Assembly (NCBI GenBank): GCA_963855995.1 | Contig: OY979717.1 | Span: 10,102,001 to 10,166,000, forward strand | Reading direction: 5' to 3' | DNA: 64,000 nucleotides | DNA from: Muricea muricata | Taxonomy: Eukaryota > Cnidaria > Anthozoa > Malacalcyonacea > Plexauridae | Part shown: positions 21,601-33,955 of the stretch, in pieces | Position numbering within the stretch: the stretch's first letter is position 1 | Layout of the letters: each line of letters opens with the position of its first letter | Position numbers and translations under genes: made by a program | Notes under the pieces: generated by a model | Database searches by the model: none | Told to the model about the DNA's origin: nothing | The model's input: only the letters and a program-made list of their open reading frames with translations

Positions 21601-24600
21601 GTCCTTTCATCAGCTGTATTCGGTTATTGTTGAGGAAGAAAGCATTGTTATATCTCACTTCTGTGTTCTCATATAATCTTGACTTTACTTCGGGCGCTGC
21701 GCGCCCTTGCAAAATCCTCAATTTTTAAAAATCGCGCGCCTCGCGGGGTTCGCGACCCATGCCAATTAATTTTTAATCGGAACACTAGCTATGCTGATTA
21801 ATGATAAATCGGCACAGTTCTTAGCCAATCAGAACTGAGTAAACAAAGAAAAATGATATTAATTAAAAATCAAAAGATTGTGTCATTACTAAAATCGATG
21901 GTAGGCACATTGTACAGTACCTCTTCTTCCACCGTGGCAGGTCCTGTGGATCTTAGCCGCAATGTTGCTCGTCCAGTTCCAAGTTTACTACCACCAGCTT
22001 CAGGAGGATTTTTCTGACCCGATTTGCCAAAGTTTATTCCCTCTAAATAATTTACACAAGACATGTAATCTTAAGACACTTATAGTCCTCACTATTTAAA
22101 CCTACCAAACATCTGCAATGTAAACTTCTAACCCATTTTCTTGTTTTGCTTACATCAATAGGTTTTCTTTACATGAAGGGCATTTTATACGTCGCATTTC
22201 AGTCAATTGCGATTCAAACAATACATAATGAGGCAAGTCACCTCATTATATCTGTTGTTTGAATTGCAACTGACGGGTATCTCTCCTTCAGAGTACCTAT
22301 CTGTTGCCAATATATGCATCAGATAGTATAAATTTCCAGGTGAGAATTGATTTTCACGTTGGCTCAGTGAATATAGGCTTGTAATTACCTCGCCTTCGGC
22401 GACCAATCGTTAAATAGATGAATAGAATGAATGACATGAAATTTGTCCATGTGATGCAAACTACAAACTGAAATTGATGTTCTAATACAATAGATTGTTT
22501 TCCAGCACTCAGTAGCTGGGGATCAGCAGAGAAGGTTCAAAACAGGCACATTGGTGGACCTCGCCATTTATAATTTTTTGTCTTGGTAGGCTGGTACACC
22601 TACATGTTAAGTAATTCATCGAAATAACTTATTTAAAAATTGTGATAACTTTCTGCATGCATGTATAGTACAATTGACAAACGTCTCATTGACGTCCCCA
22701 AAACCCAAATATTCGAAGAATACACAATCTTGTAGATAATCTTTCACTGTAAAACCTGTTCCTTACTAGTAGCAACATTAGCATAAGCAGCATAACAAAC
22801 AATAAACTCAGAGACTTAGGAAGACAAAGCAAAAAGAATTGTCCTTTGAATTTTGCTTTTGTTCCACCATAGGTTATGCCTGTGCATACTTGTGTCTATG
22901 CTTATGTCGCACACTAATCTCTGCATTTCTCTGTTCTGTCTTATGTCTTAGCTGGTACTTATGTTATGTGGCTAGTGAATACGTACCAAATGCTTTGAGT
23001 GGCTTTACCAAACCAAAGACAATCTCACTGTCAATGGGGACATCACGTAACTTTCTTGCCACATCATAATGACGTGATCCAACAACATTTTCACCATTTA
23101 TGGAGTGTATATGATCTCCAACTTCTATTCGCTTATCTTTATCAGTGATGCTATCTTCCTTTATTCTTTTTATAAATGCTTGTCCTGCACCATTGTCTGT
23201 GATTGTCAAGCCTAAAGCTGCTTCACTTTTTAGAACTCTTACATCTGTTGCCTCACCTTTAATATGTGCAAATATGAAATCATCTAATGCTATTTGACCT
23301 CCAAGTAACTTTTCCATATCCACTTTGTATGAGTTTAGTGTACAAAAGAGAATCTGGAAGTAAACAGAAATGCAGTTGACGAGTCCGTTTATCAATAAAA
23401 ACATCTATCGAAGGCCACTTGATTGGAACATTTCATGTTTCACACTGTTAAATTATTCTCATCATTGCGTGAATGAAAACATTCATTATTTGTTTCATAT
23501 AACACCTAAATAGACTCATTGACATAAAGTTAGATGGCCTTTTTGTTCATTAGTTTACTAAATAAAATTCCATCAGTCACATAGCAATGCCAGTTCATAG
23601 ATTTGCCATTTAATGTGTTTGGAATAAGTGTATAAGATTTTGAGGGATTGAAAATAATAAAACATACCATGCAATGGAAAGGAATACTTGCACAGTTCAT
23701 TGCACAATCATGCAAAAATTTATATTTTATATCACATGATTGTGAATAGCCAATTAAATCACAATAAGTTAACAAGGTGTCATATAATACTAATTGTTAG
23801 AATAGTATACTGCCTCAAGAGGCTCAGTAAAGGCATTGTCTGGTTAACACATTACATGACACAAAATTGTCCAGTATTAGATACATTAAAATATAGGGAA
23901 AACAAAAACATTCAATGTCAAAGCCAACCAGACAATTTTGTTATGCTATATAAATATTTCTGTGTTTATAATAAGATAATTTATTCTTAGTTTTTTTATT
24001 TCTAAAGTATTAATTCAAAATTTGCATATTACACGAAATGACTGAAGAGCACCCTACACTATTAACATGGTGCTGAACTGCTGATAATAGACACTAAAAG
24101 AACAATAGACACTAAAAAGATGTGGGCAGCATGTTGTCATGGACGACAGTGTAAAAATAGCAGAGCAGCAGGAATCCTAGTAATGCGAGCTGATGATCCA
24201 TAAGATAACTTGAACAAAAATTTAACTTCACTATGATGCGGAACACGTATACATGACGAGGCATGTGCCTCAATGTCGCGAGGATTTTAATGCAGTATTC
24301 CGACGATTACATTGTTGCAATTATTGGCTATATGTTACATTCGAAAAAATTCAAATTTCATCTGCTCACCTGCTGCATGTAAACAGTGAGAAAAACGTTT
24401 CAGATTAAACCCTTCCTGCTACACTCTCAATGAGGGTAAAGATATTTCGAAGATATCACAGTTAACATTAATGAGAGCTTACAAAGGATTTTAAACGATC
24501 TACTGTACCCTCTACAGTTCCCAAAGTTTGAAGTGAACAATAACAATTAAGAAGTCAGGATAACATAGCGGGCAAAATATACCCACAAAATAACGAAAAG

Positions 24601-25052
24601 AATTTCTTATAAAAAGAGTTATATAAAGTTACCTTATTTACATCAATCTTGAAGCTCTCAGATATTTTGGCATATAGTTCTTTGACGTTTGTAAATCCTT
24701 GAATTTCACAAGTTGGGCTGCCGTGAGCGAGTTGGCAATAAAATATAAACTTTGGCGGGGTTTTGCCATTTGTAGCTCCCTCGTCTTTATCTTGAGGTTT
24801 TGGTTGACTTTTAGTGTGCTGTTGTTCGACATCTTTGTTATTATCTCGAGAAATATCAGGAGCTTTTGCAGCTTTGTGTTGTTCGGACGCTGACGGATTA
24901 GACTTGTTTGCAATGTTCTTCGGTGGTCGTGGCGGTGCTACGGCGGCAGGATTCGCGCCGTTTGTTGTATTTGCCGGCTCAACTTCCTTATCTGTGTTAT
25001 CATAAGTCTTCTTACTTAAATTCCCACTTGTTCCTTTCTTAAATAAAGGCAT
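15603..25052 (-). CDS. GIPC: GIPC-family PDZ adaptor protein, 5 exons
   Basis: A complete 380-aa GIPC protein, a cytoplasmic adaptor that in animals links receptor tails to myosin VI on endocytic vesicles (family knowledge). Exons on the minus strand: 25052-24633, 23353-22987, 22042-21921, 16393-16312, 15754-15603; all junctions have GT/AG and the phases fit, summing to 1143 nt. Residues 1-90 are a basic, Pro/Ala-rich lead ([10 protein letters not shown]). The GH1-like region contains [20 protein letters not shown]. The PDZ domain follows at about 175-255, with [11 protein letters not shown] and [15 protein letters not shown]. The C-terminal GH2 region has [20 protein letters not shown] and [16 protein letters not shown] and ends DDAKNGRL. 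Start chosen at the ATG because of the conserved MPL beginning. Intron 3 is enlarged by a DIRS retrotransposon in the opposite orientation. Length and domain order are normal for the family. Confidence 0.95.
16780..16870 (-). ncRNA. Penelope-like element relic with hammerhead-like motif
   Basis: On the minus strand the segment around 16858-16815 reads CCTGATGATGACTGTACTGT, then AGTTTACTCGAAACGTCGAA. This matches the CUGAUGA...CGAAAC core order of the minimal hammerhead ribozymes known from Penelope-like retroelement repeats. Stem II can be drawn with two mismatches, so activity is doubtful. It lies in GIPC intron 4-side DNA about 130 bp outside the left DIRS edge, and no reverse transcriptase remains beside it. 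Confidence 0.5.
16997..17108. repeat. DIRS left inverted terminal repeat
   Basis: Contains CACAGAAGTTCGATATAACA, AGCTGATGAAAGGACTAAGT and CGTGATAAAC-type sequence; reverse complement of 21553-21669 with a few differences (the right copy has CTCACTT where the left has TCGAACTT-type sequence). Confidence 0.85.
17233..18274 (+). pseudogene. DIRS gag-like ORF1, broken
   Basis: Reads from ATG at 17233 ([20 protein letters not shown]), rich in Ser, Lys and Arg. TAA at 17404 and TAG at 17458 interrupt it in frame. The frame then continues through [20 protein letters not shown] to a stop at 17806. A one-base shift near 17800 leads into the downstream part ([20 protein letters not shown] to REESKI, stop at 18272), including a basic Arg/Gly/Asn-rich tail that may have bound nucleic acid. 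Such capsid-like ORFs are poorly conserved; the call rests on position and composition. Confidence 0.75.
18280..19830 (+). pseudogene. DIRS reverse transcriptase and RNase H, broken
   Basis: RT motifs are clear: [47 protein letters not shown], and YLDDILLMD at the catalytic site. A TGA at 18977 (CGA to TGA, consistent with CpG decay) sits just before the YLDD motif. Frameshifts near 19108 and 19270 follow, and then TAG at 19395 (Trp codon) and TGA at 19509. The RNase H part has [34 protein letters not shown] and [15 protein letters not shown]. The best DIRS match to family knowledge is the vertebrate/invertebrate DIRS1-like group. Confidence 0.88.
19831..20360 (+). pseudogene. DIRS inter-domain between RNase H and recombinase
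   Basis: Contains [20 protein letters not shown] and [15 protein letters not shown], a conserved block found between RNase H and the recombinase in DIRS-type pol genes. It is in the same frame as RNase H and ends at TAG 20335, where Trp is expected (NSA-stop-NKWHSW). Confidence 0.75.
20361..21188 (+). pseudogene. DIRS tyrosine recombinase, one internal stop
   Basis: N-terminal core-binding part: [16 protein letters not shown]. Catalytic part: the first Arg in [14 protein letters not shown], then HSTRSAST (His-X-X-Arg) and the Tyr region [12 protein letters not shown] at 20837 interrupts between the first Arg and the His-X-X-Arg box. This enzyme would integrate the circular cDNA intermediate; with the stop it is inactive. 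Confidence 0.85.
21227..21343. repeat. DIRS internal complementary region
   Basis: Begins GCATTGTTATATCGAACTTC, complementary to the left outer edge (about 16993-17026), and continues through GCAAGGGCGCGTAGCG to AACACAGAAGTGAGATATAA, complementary to the right outer edge (about 21645-21722). In DIRS elements this region templates completion of the termini and the circle junction (family knowledge). Confidence 0.85.
21553..21722. repeat. DIRS right inverted terminal repeat and outer edge
   Basis: 21553-21669 mirrors the left repeat; 21670-21722 (CATATAATCTTGACTTTACT to GCAAAATCCTCA) is the right-only edge that also occurs inverted in the internal complementary region. Confidence 0.85.
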
Positions 25053-26816
25053 ATTTGCCACAAAATACACTTACTCCCTCCGACTTCCGTAAAAGAAATC
25101 GAACGCTATTTAAAAAATCATTTGCATTTATGTTGTTACCAGATTCTCTTAATCCGTCGTGACGTCATTTCTTAGGAAATTGCAAGGGGAATTGAATTAC
25201 GTCTATCATTCCATATGGCTGTTTTTGTTTATGTATTTCTGCAGGCTGCAGCAAATTTCGTTTCCAAAATTTAAAAAAATTCCTATGACTTGCGAATTCT
25301 ATGGAAACCATTAACCTCCGTGGTGGAAACCACTAGGTGGTAATCTCAGTGTTGAAGTGAAGAAGGAAATCCGAAATCGCGTGTCTGTGCTTGTCTGTTC
25401 CAGTATTCTGTGGTCGGTCAACACCTACTGGTCCAATATCTTCAATGCAACAAGTATCACTATTTTTTACATTGCATGCAATAAAACTATAACTACTACA
25501 TTGTTAGCCTACTGGTATTATGTAATTTCGTTGGACGTAGAATTATTCAATATTCACGACAATGATGCATGATGCCCAAAGGACCATCATACGTTCTCGT
25601 AACAAGCGCCGTGACGAGATGATTGAAATACCTTTCACTCTTCAAAAGGATAAAACCTCCCTGTCAGGGATATTTTGTTTCAAAGGTGTCCAATACTCTT
25701 TTTGGAAAGGGGAGAAGAGGTTAGGTTCGAATAAGGTTTGTGTCACACAATATGTATTGCATGAATCCTTCATGAATCTAGGATTAAATTATTGGATAAG
25801 CCTTTGGTCGGAGCGTCACCGTTACTGATAGCAGTACGAGGCATATTCAGATAACATTGGATAGAAGACAGAAAAACGTGGATACAAGATTTACGTTTGA
25901 GTCTAGAGTACGTCCTACGAAGATATTTTTACACTTCAGAACGATCAAGTCACAGTTCACGAGATTGACATCCATTTTTATCATTTCACGGAACTTTAAT
26001 TTTTTATTGAGAGTCATACCTCACGGGAGAAGAAAAAATCATGTTTCACAGCACCAACATCAAGCACTTCACACGAACAGATATTACCCAATCACGGCTC
26101 ACGAATATGCCCTTTACCACTCTCTGGCTACCCTACTGTTTCTACTCAAGCCGATGGGTAATCTATTGGATGATTTTTCAAGGGGGATCACTGCATTCTT
26201 CTAGTGCAACAATACCTGAATTATGGACATTTTAAAGCAAAACCTATTTTATTCTCAAATAGCATGGTGTCCGCCTCTAAAACTGTCTTTGCCAGCACGC
26301 CTACCACTGTATCTCAATACTATATCTGGATGAATGCAATGCAAGCTTCGTATACTAAAGTGCAGATATCACGGTAAAATAACAGTACCCAGATTTTATT
26401 TCTCGTTGTTAAAAAATCATGCTGCACATTGATAGGCAGTAGTTCCTGCCGCCATATCGTTTATATTTTGCCATAGACATAGTTTATTTGACAAGCAAGG
26501 TATAAAATACATGAATTCAATAACAAATTGTATAATTTATTACAATAAAATTTCACCCAGTTGAGTTTTATACCATATTCTTTCGTACCTATGTCCGTCC
26601 TCACTTCCTTCTTTCACCATGACTTTCCAATTTATGAATTATCAATATATGTGACAACTTATCGAGATATCTCTACATACAGTTACAAATACCAGGCCAA
26701 TAAAACAATCAAATCCAGTTAGGTTAAACCCAAGTGCAATTGTATTAAAATGAGCAACAAAATTGAAAATTTTGTCTAGTGACAGTATTATATGATTTAT
26801 TATGTAATAATTGTTA
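25053..26816. other. No gene recognised between two minus-strand genes
   Basis: Upstream of GIPC, so part of this is its promoter region; I see no clear TATA box. Plus-strand frames of up to 115 codons around 25857-26235 have no motif I recognise. The part nearest 26816 is the downstream flank of the SAM-like gene. Confidence 0.4.
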
Positions 26817-29800
26817 TTAGGAGGGCTCGACTTTTCCTCGCCATTTCTCTCCATTTATATCCCGATATGGTCCCAGATTGCAAATGAACGATGCATGACC
26901 TTTCTTATCCCGACATTCATAATTCCTCGCTTTCTCAAAGGTACATCTTAAACATATAAATTCCAAGGTATCTCCAATACGCGAATGAGCAAACAGGCAA
27001 TCAATGGGCGGCTTATTGCTAGTATGAAGCCAACATTCCATAGACTTGAGCGCTCCACGTACCCGAACACCGTGACGCATTCGACCATCTTTATCTATAT
27101 ACTGCGGCTTGAAATCTAGACGCCGCCCGCTCTTTTCATGTTTACCCGCGAGCGGTCTCCAACCCGCCTTTGAGGGTTTCTCCTTCATGGCTTCGACGTA
27201 TTCAGGGCTATCAGGCAGATTTTCATAGAAGTAGGGAAAAGTTGGATTGGACGTGCCGTTGTTGAGAAGTTTACTTAAATTAGATTTCTGTTGCGGGTCA
27301 ATATCATCTATGCCAACATAAGGACGGTGGGTTGGGCTTTTAGGAGATTCTCGTGCGGGGCTCATTGGATGGTAATCAGTACTAGATGCTGAACGTGATA
27401 GATTGCTGGTCGAGGCAGTACTAGATGAGCGCGAACGAGCCCCGGGTGATACCATGTGATCACTATGTAAGCTATTAGGAAGGGACTGCTGACCTTCTTT
27501 GTGATCTTTAAGTGCAGTTGCATAGGATCTTTGGTCTCGCTCGTGCTCCTGTGATACAGAACGAGCAAAAGCAGGATCGCCTTTCTCACCGATAGCATTA
27601 ATGTGAGACGTCTTAGGCGAGCACAAGGGTTCTGCGTTGGGAAATAGGGAGTACTCACTAGATACACTCACAGGACTTTTTTGATCAACGGCTATATCGC
27701 TACCGTTCTTCTCTAGTGGTATAGGCTCACCATTGTCATGAGGATTGAAATTTTCCAGCGGATCAAACGAACTACGATCGGTTAGACCGTAATTACGATC
27801 TGCCAGACCGTCCACCGAGACACCGACCTCTGATAAATCTCCAGGGTTATTATATGGAGGATTCTTATACATATTAGGTAAGGAACTGTATTGCCAAGGT
27901 GCTAAGGGATATGTGCTGGAACCAAGGCCGCTAGGAAGAGGCATACGGTGGGTTAGGTATTGGTGACTGGCAAATGGATTAAACATGTCGTAGGGATCTG
28001 CAGTTTGTGCAAGTGGATTATGATATAGACTCAGGATCTGGGTTTGTGTTTCAACATCTGTCATATTCACCGTAGTTTGCGTTTGCTTATCATCAACACT
28101 GTTTTCATATCCATTCGTAATCACGTGATTCATAGTGGAAAGTTTCGCATCAAGCTGAAAGTTATCTGTAAAAAAAAAGAGACAAATTAAAACAGGAGAA
28201 AACAATTATACATATTGGATTTTGCCAAGTCATGTGTTCAATGCAATACCTGGATTATTTTTATATCGAAACCATAATTTAACAAATGCAAAAACAGGAC
28301 CTGCAGGCAAACCTACTTCCTAAAATAAAAAGAAAAAAGAAAATAAATAAAGAGAACAGTAAACCTATTTATGTCCATTTGCATTGTAATATTAGACAGC
28401 AGTATTGCAGAGAAAAAATTGGTATAATCTCCAACTAACTCACCAAGATATTGTGCAGCATATCTGAAGTATTTCTTAGTACAAAAAAAAACTATAGACA
28501 TCCTGTACTAACCTTTAATAAATTTTTCAGCTCATCTTCTGATTCGATATAAGCAAGAGTAGAGTCCTAGAAAACAAATAGAACTATTGCAGGATACAAA
28601 TGTAAGTTCCTCTTTTGTGAACCTAAAATCATCTATTTTGCAAATGGTGTATTACAAATGGTGTAGTTCACAGTTCAGCAGTATTTTATATTAATGTTTT
28701 ATTGTATTCTTCTCAATGTGTTACAATTTTCCTACAAAGCAAAAGGAAAAGATACAAGGAATGGAAATGTGTTCAGAAACCAAAGATGCTGGTTAATGAA
28801 GAAGAGGAGGAAAGAGTCAAGGGGAGTGAGGGTGAGGAGGTGAAGAAAGAGCATGGTGATATTCATTACTGACAACAATGACACTGAACATGTTAAGTAT
28901 GCTAGCTAACACAACAAACATCTGTGTCTTTTTCTTACTGTTAATTAGTACAGTGGTACCTAAATTATGTGTATTTGTGACAACACATCTTGACTGAGCA
29001 CAGCTAAAATGAAGTTGACCAATAATTTTTACCGAAGACAATTCAGCCATTATTTTCAGAGCATTGTTCTAAATTTGGCCTATAGTCATACTGTAACTTG
29101 CAAGACAACTGTGTTTCACAGTATTGCATTCAGTGGAAAATTTCTCATTGTAAAAGTGGATCATTTTGCTGAAATTGTTAATTGTAGAAATAAGCCCATT
29201 TAAATATGTAGTGCAATAACAACATGTTTCAAGTTTTTTTTTTATTTAGAACTACTTGTACTCTATAATTTCTATACATCAGAGTTGTAACTTAACACTT
29301 GGCCTGCTTGCAATTTCCCAGGATAAGTTAAAATTATCACAGACAAGTAGAATTTTTCATGGGTTCTTGTCTGGGCAAGCACAAGATGATTTAACATAAT
29401 GGACTATTCATCTCACAAATCAATGTTTTTCTTCTAAATTGCATACCATTGAATAAAATATAAAAAGTTTAATATATAGTACAGTTTGCTATTCACTGTT
29501 TGGTTCTGCAGTCTTTTTACCAACTCAAGTATTTCTGTAATTTACATTTGTTTGAGGTCAATTTTTATATCTGACTTGTCCTGATGTCAAGTAATGGGAA
29601 ACGTTGGGCACACTGCTGTATATAGTGGGACTACTGTATCTGGACAAGAGTGATATATAATACAAATATAGAAAATCCAGGATAAAATCAGTCCATTGAT
29701 GAGTTACACAGGTAAACAGACTTTGGTATGCAATAATGAGCAATTCTGCAACAAGACATCTATTTTAAAATTTGTGATTTACTGCTGCATTACACCACAT

Positions 29801-30559
29801 ATTAAATTGTTGTCACATTGACATCATTTTCAAGGTCATAGACAAATACACAAAGGGATGAATAAATAAGTCTGTCATTTCTGGACATAGTACAAGTAAG
29901 AAAGTATAAAGTGGGTAGAGAAACAAAAAATATGCAAATTTCTCTACTTGTAAATTTTACTAGTTTTCTATTAATGCTCTCTATATATAATGTTCATATG
30001 GCTTTGGTATATTGAATTAGTTGGTGATACCATAATTAATTGCTTAATCATTGGAAAGGTTTTAAGGATAATACATGTTTTCAAATATACAGGATACAAA
30101 TTTGACAGAAAAAGTAATGAAAGTAAAAACTCTTTATTTCGGTATTCCCTGCCCAAAATTTGAATTTTACAATTTTGTCAACAACATTTTGTAGCTTTGC
30201 ATTGCCCTATTGATAAACAAATCATAACTATACACCAAGTCCTAATTCCAATCAAAACCATTTCCTTTAATTAAACCAAACCAAATTTTGATGAGTATGC
30301 ACAAATTTGTCTTGTGTAAGTTATAACCCTAATACTTATTCGAGTGTGTGCACTATGTACAACAAAGGTGTCAATAATATAAATATCATTTAGCTTTGCT
30401 TACCCTAAGTTGATGTTCACTAAAGGTGTATTTATGATCACTAAAACCAAGTTCGTCCAGGAGATGGTAGACCTTCTTATATTCTGATTTATCATCATTA
30501 TTTACAGATGTTAAAGTTTCCACAGGACCATTAGATAAACTTTGTCCTTTTTTATCCAT
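26817..30559 (-). CDS. SAM-like N-terminal, Cys-rich C-terminal protein of unknown function, 4 exons
   Basis: Exons 30559-30404, 28566-28513, 28319-28250 and 28165-26817; all have GT/AG sites and compatible phases, giving 1629 nt (542 aa). ATG is followed by MDKKGQSLSNGPVETL. Residues about 32-88 (YHLLDELGFSDHKYTFSEHQ, then LLKEVGLPAGPVFAFVKLW) resemble a SAM domain in pattern, suggesting protein-protein contacts. The middle, about 95-430, is low-complexity, rich in Ser, Pro and Asn, and probably disordered and phosphorylated. The last ~100 residues are compact and cysteine-bearing (ECWLHTSNKPPIDCLFAHSR, FICLRCTFEKARNYEC, SFICNLGPYRD) and could bind zinc. I do not recognise the family; the domain call is by eye. 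No membrane segment or signal peptide is visible. Confidence 0.85.
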
Positions 30560-33500
30560 GCTATACTAGGCTGCAATAAAGCGAAATAGTATAATCAAAA
30601 GAGTGATTGAAAGGATGCAGTAAAAACATAAAAATTCTAAGCAGGTAGAAGAATTCACACACATCTCCAAATGGAGCTTGCATAGAATTTGGCCATAAAT
30701 TCTATAAAATGAATAGCAACTACACTGCAAATGCTTCGACTTCACTGGCTTCTGGAACACTCTTAATAAAGCCAAGAAAAAAACAACAGCTGAACATACA
30801 GCACATCTGTCTGAATACGATCCTACGGGTACTTCAGAGGATCATTGAATTCCATAAAAATAATCCTTGTTGCAATTAAAGTTAAAACACAACAATCAAA
30901 GTATTCTGTTATGCAACATTACTAAAGGCATGAATTTTAATCCTCAATATTTTTTATGCTCAAAACATAATAGCCTAAAATGCTGACTTGTCAAACTTTA
31001 AAATAAAAGCGATTTCCCTGAATAAAGTAATTGAAGCGATCAAAGGAACTACGATACGCTTCGGTGACTACCGTGTAAACAAAATCTAAAACCTCGAATA
31101 ACCTGTGGGAAATCTCCATATCTCTACTTATATAAGACTTTAGCTCGTCGGAATGAAATTGAAACCCAAATAAAACTACAAATTTCCGATGGGCCAACAT
31201 CTCGCAACTTGTTGCAAATCCCTCAGCCCCCAGCTCGAATATAAACAAAGGTCCGACAACCAGAATGTCGTGCTGACTATGGCAACTTCAAAATATTCCA
31301 GAGACTTGCCATTTAAACATACACGAATCACTATATATTCACGATGGATAAGATCATATCAGAAACTATGTAATTCTTGACGCATGTTTGTTGCATATGC
31401 AGGCAAGAAAATAACAAAACAAGGGCCGATTATCATACCAGTTTTAAATTCTAAATAATGGCGATTTGGTTACAGGATGTTGACAGCACGTAAAACTAGT
31501 ATTCCAGGTAATAACTTGCCAGATTCCAGTGTATCCATGCTTGGTTGCTGCATACGTACCTTATTTAATCTCAGAATAAAATTTAATAACATCGGATAGC
31601 TATAAATGATAAGTTATATATCTCTTCTCCAATATTTACAAAATGAAAGCCTTCCTTTGAAATCAACAACAACACACGGAAGCCCGCCTAAACGTATCAT
31701 AATAAGCGCCTGCGAGTGTCATCCGCTGGTCAATGACGTTTCTAACACGCATGTACCTTTTTCCAATTTTCTTTATTGTCCTACATATTAATTTCTGAAA
31801 CGAGCAAAATCAGTTTTTTACGATGTTCTCTACAATAGCTAAACATTACACCACACACAAGGCCCACAAATTTTATATGTGCTTAGATAATGCACATGCG
31901 CAGAAGCGACTGTAACCCACCTTCAGTGGAACAAGAAACACAAGCGAGGGTTAATCTTCGTAGTAATGGAAGAAATAAATCACAATCATGAAAACTACAC
32001 TGCCAATTAAGCCTATATGCGTACATTAATTAAATGATTAAAAGTCTTGTCTGGAAAGAACTGAAAATTGTCTGTAAATGTATCAAGTACTTTGCTAAAG
32101 TGGTACGGTCCTCCAACGATAAACTACTAAACATTTGATTGGATTGTTGTGAAAGTTTTTCGTTAACAGGTCAATAATCGATTAACCCTGTTAACTTGAT
32201 ACTTCGTTGATACCTTCGTTAATACCTTCGTTATAATACTCATTGAATGCTGTCATTTTGTCCGGGTTGACACTGACACAAGCCGGTCGAAAAATCTGTG
32301 GCCAATGACATTCAGTAGCAAAAAAGAAATGCTTGGTGGTACTACCAGAGAGTACTTCCGAATAATAAAAAGTTCTGAATTGGACCAAAAGGGCACATCA
32401 TAATGTGTTTGATCAATTTCCATGGTAAAATTGAGTATTTGCAGCATGTTTAGCTCGTAGAAAAGAGGTATCGCAACGCGTTCAGAAAAAAAGGCATTTC
32501 GGTCATAAAAATACTTCAACCTTAACTATCTTGTGTAATAGGCATATATAAATGTGTTCAGGAAACAGTAAGCGACCCCACGATGTTAAAATATTATTTA
32601 CAGCGACATCAGCTTCTACAAAAAGGGCACTTTTGGTCCTTCAAAAAAGACTAGTTCGGAGGAAAAAACGTAACCGCGGATCTATATAGGGCGAGTCTCC
32701 GAAGGGTTCATCATGCCCGGTCTGTGGCAAATGTTTAATACAACCATTGTTCGTTTTGTACCTATTTTGTTCAACTCCAGCCACTGTAGTCCATATAGTT
32801 AACAGTCAATAGTCTTCAAAAAGGTATCCACCGAATAGGATAGAAATTCAGACATAAAAACGACGTCTAAGATGAAAAAAGTAGTGTAATACACAACTTC
32901 ATGTTGCCAACTGATGTCAGTGGCGCCACGAAGAACTACAAATTGCTGCTTCAATATCGACATTTTATGCATTAAATAACGTACGTATTTCGCTTAAATC
33001 GATATGGGTGTAACTTTGAAGATCTTTTTCCCCGATAAGCTTAATAAACCATGTATTAATTGTGGTAGAGTCGAAAAATATTGTTATAAATAGACACAAG
33101 TGTTACACGTTCACTTTGTCGTTCATGTTTCTTTGTCGATTTCAGAATTCGTAAAATTGACCAATCACAGCGAAGTACAAAAGTTCTAAACATTTGCCAC
33201 AGACCAGTCATGCAGACTGTATAAATCAGTCGACTACATCATTCTATGACTTGCATATACTACTTCAGTCAATTTAATACTACAAATACGGCTAGTACTG
33301 CATGCAACTGATATTGAAAACGTAATCAACTAATTGGCTGGATAATTGCAATTATGTTTTTGATCTTTTTTAAGGAATGGCCCAGCGACCAAAATTATAT
33401 GTTCTTAATTTAAGCTTATTTTTGATGTTAGAAAATGTTGCCTCTCGATGAACGCATCAATTAATTAACCATATTTCAACGTTGAATCGACTAAAAGTTG

Positions 33501-33660
33501 CATTTTGATTGGCTAACCAACTACAGAGAATTCTTGTTGTTTGTAATTCTGACGTCACTTTTGCAAATAATTTTGACTGTTTTGCAATCATATAATGGCG
33601 TCACATTTGCAAATAATGTGCTGACGGCAGTAACAACGGAAACGTTTTTGAGCGAGAAAG
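30560..33660. other. No gene recognised; one possible MITE
   Basis: Only short open frames. The SAM-like gene's promoter should lie just above 30559. An inverted pair (GGTCTGTGGCAAATGTTTA at 32719-32737 with its complement at about 33186-33204) may mark the ends of a ~0.5-kb non-autonomous element. Three tandem copies of a CTTCGTTAATAC-like unit occur at 32202-32240. Confidence 0.4.
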
Positions 33661-33916
33661 GGCGACCGCGTCGCGGTTTGCCACAGTGGCTATCAACGAA
33701 TTACAGAAACTTCTCGATGGCAAGATGCGGAAAGCACTAAAAAGGCCACGAAGGTTGCATTGAACATCTTCACGAAGTATTTGGACGAAAAAAACACGAA
33801 CCAGCCCAGTGAAAAGAACAGATTAGCCCAGGTTTTGAAAATGTTTTACATACGGAAGCTCGAAAAGAAGATGGCTCAGCCCACAGCAAAAGCAGCCTTA
33901 ATAGTAATCGTTTTTT
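33661..33916 (+). pseudogene. Crypton/DUF3504-like fragment, two frameshifts
   Basis: Three consecutive frames join into one plausible sequence: RFATVAINELQKLLDGK (frame from 33662), then DAESTKKATKVALNIFTKYL and on to LAQVLKMFY (frame from 33721), then EARKEDGSAHSKSSLNSNRF (frame from 33855). The pattern TKKATKVALNIF...VLKMFY...ARKEDGSAHSKSSL fits the N-terminal part of the Crypton-derived/DUF3504 proteins common in cnidarian and other invertebrate genomes. It ends at a T-run just before a hairpin repeat, and no catalytic domain follows. It is a dead fragment. Confidence 0.6.
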
Positions 33917-33955
33917 TTTTCTTGGATTACAAAACTTTTTGTGTGAATAATAAAA

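Larger units (their letters stand above)
16993..21725 (+). mobile_element. DIRS-type tyrosine-recombinase retrotransposon, inactivated
   Basis: About 4.7 kb inside GIPC intron 3, antisense to the gene. It has inverted terminal repeats (16997-17108 and 21553-21669), a gag-like region, reverse transcriptase, RNase H, a DIRS inter-domain and a tyrosine recombinase, in DIRS order. An internal complementary region near the right end carries sequences complementary to both outer edges. There is no evident target duplication, as expected for integration by a recombinase. At least seven stops and three frameshifts interrupt the frames, so it cannot be autonomous now. The domains remain easily readable, which points to a moderately recent insertion. 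Confidence 0.92.
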
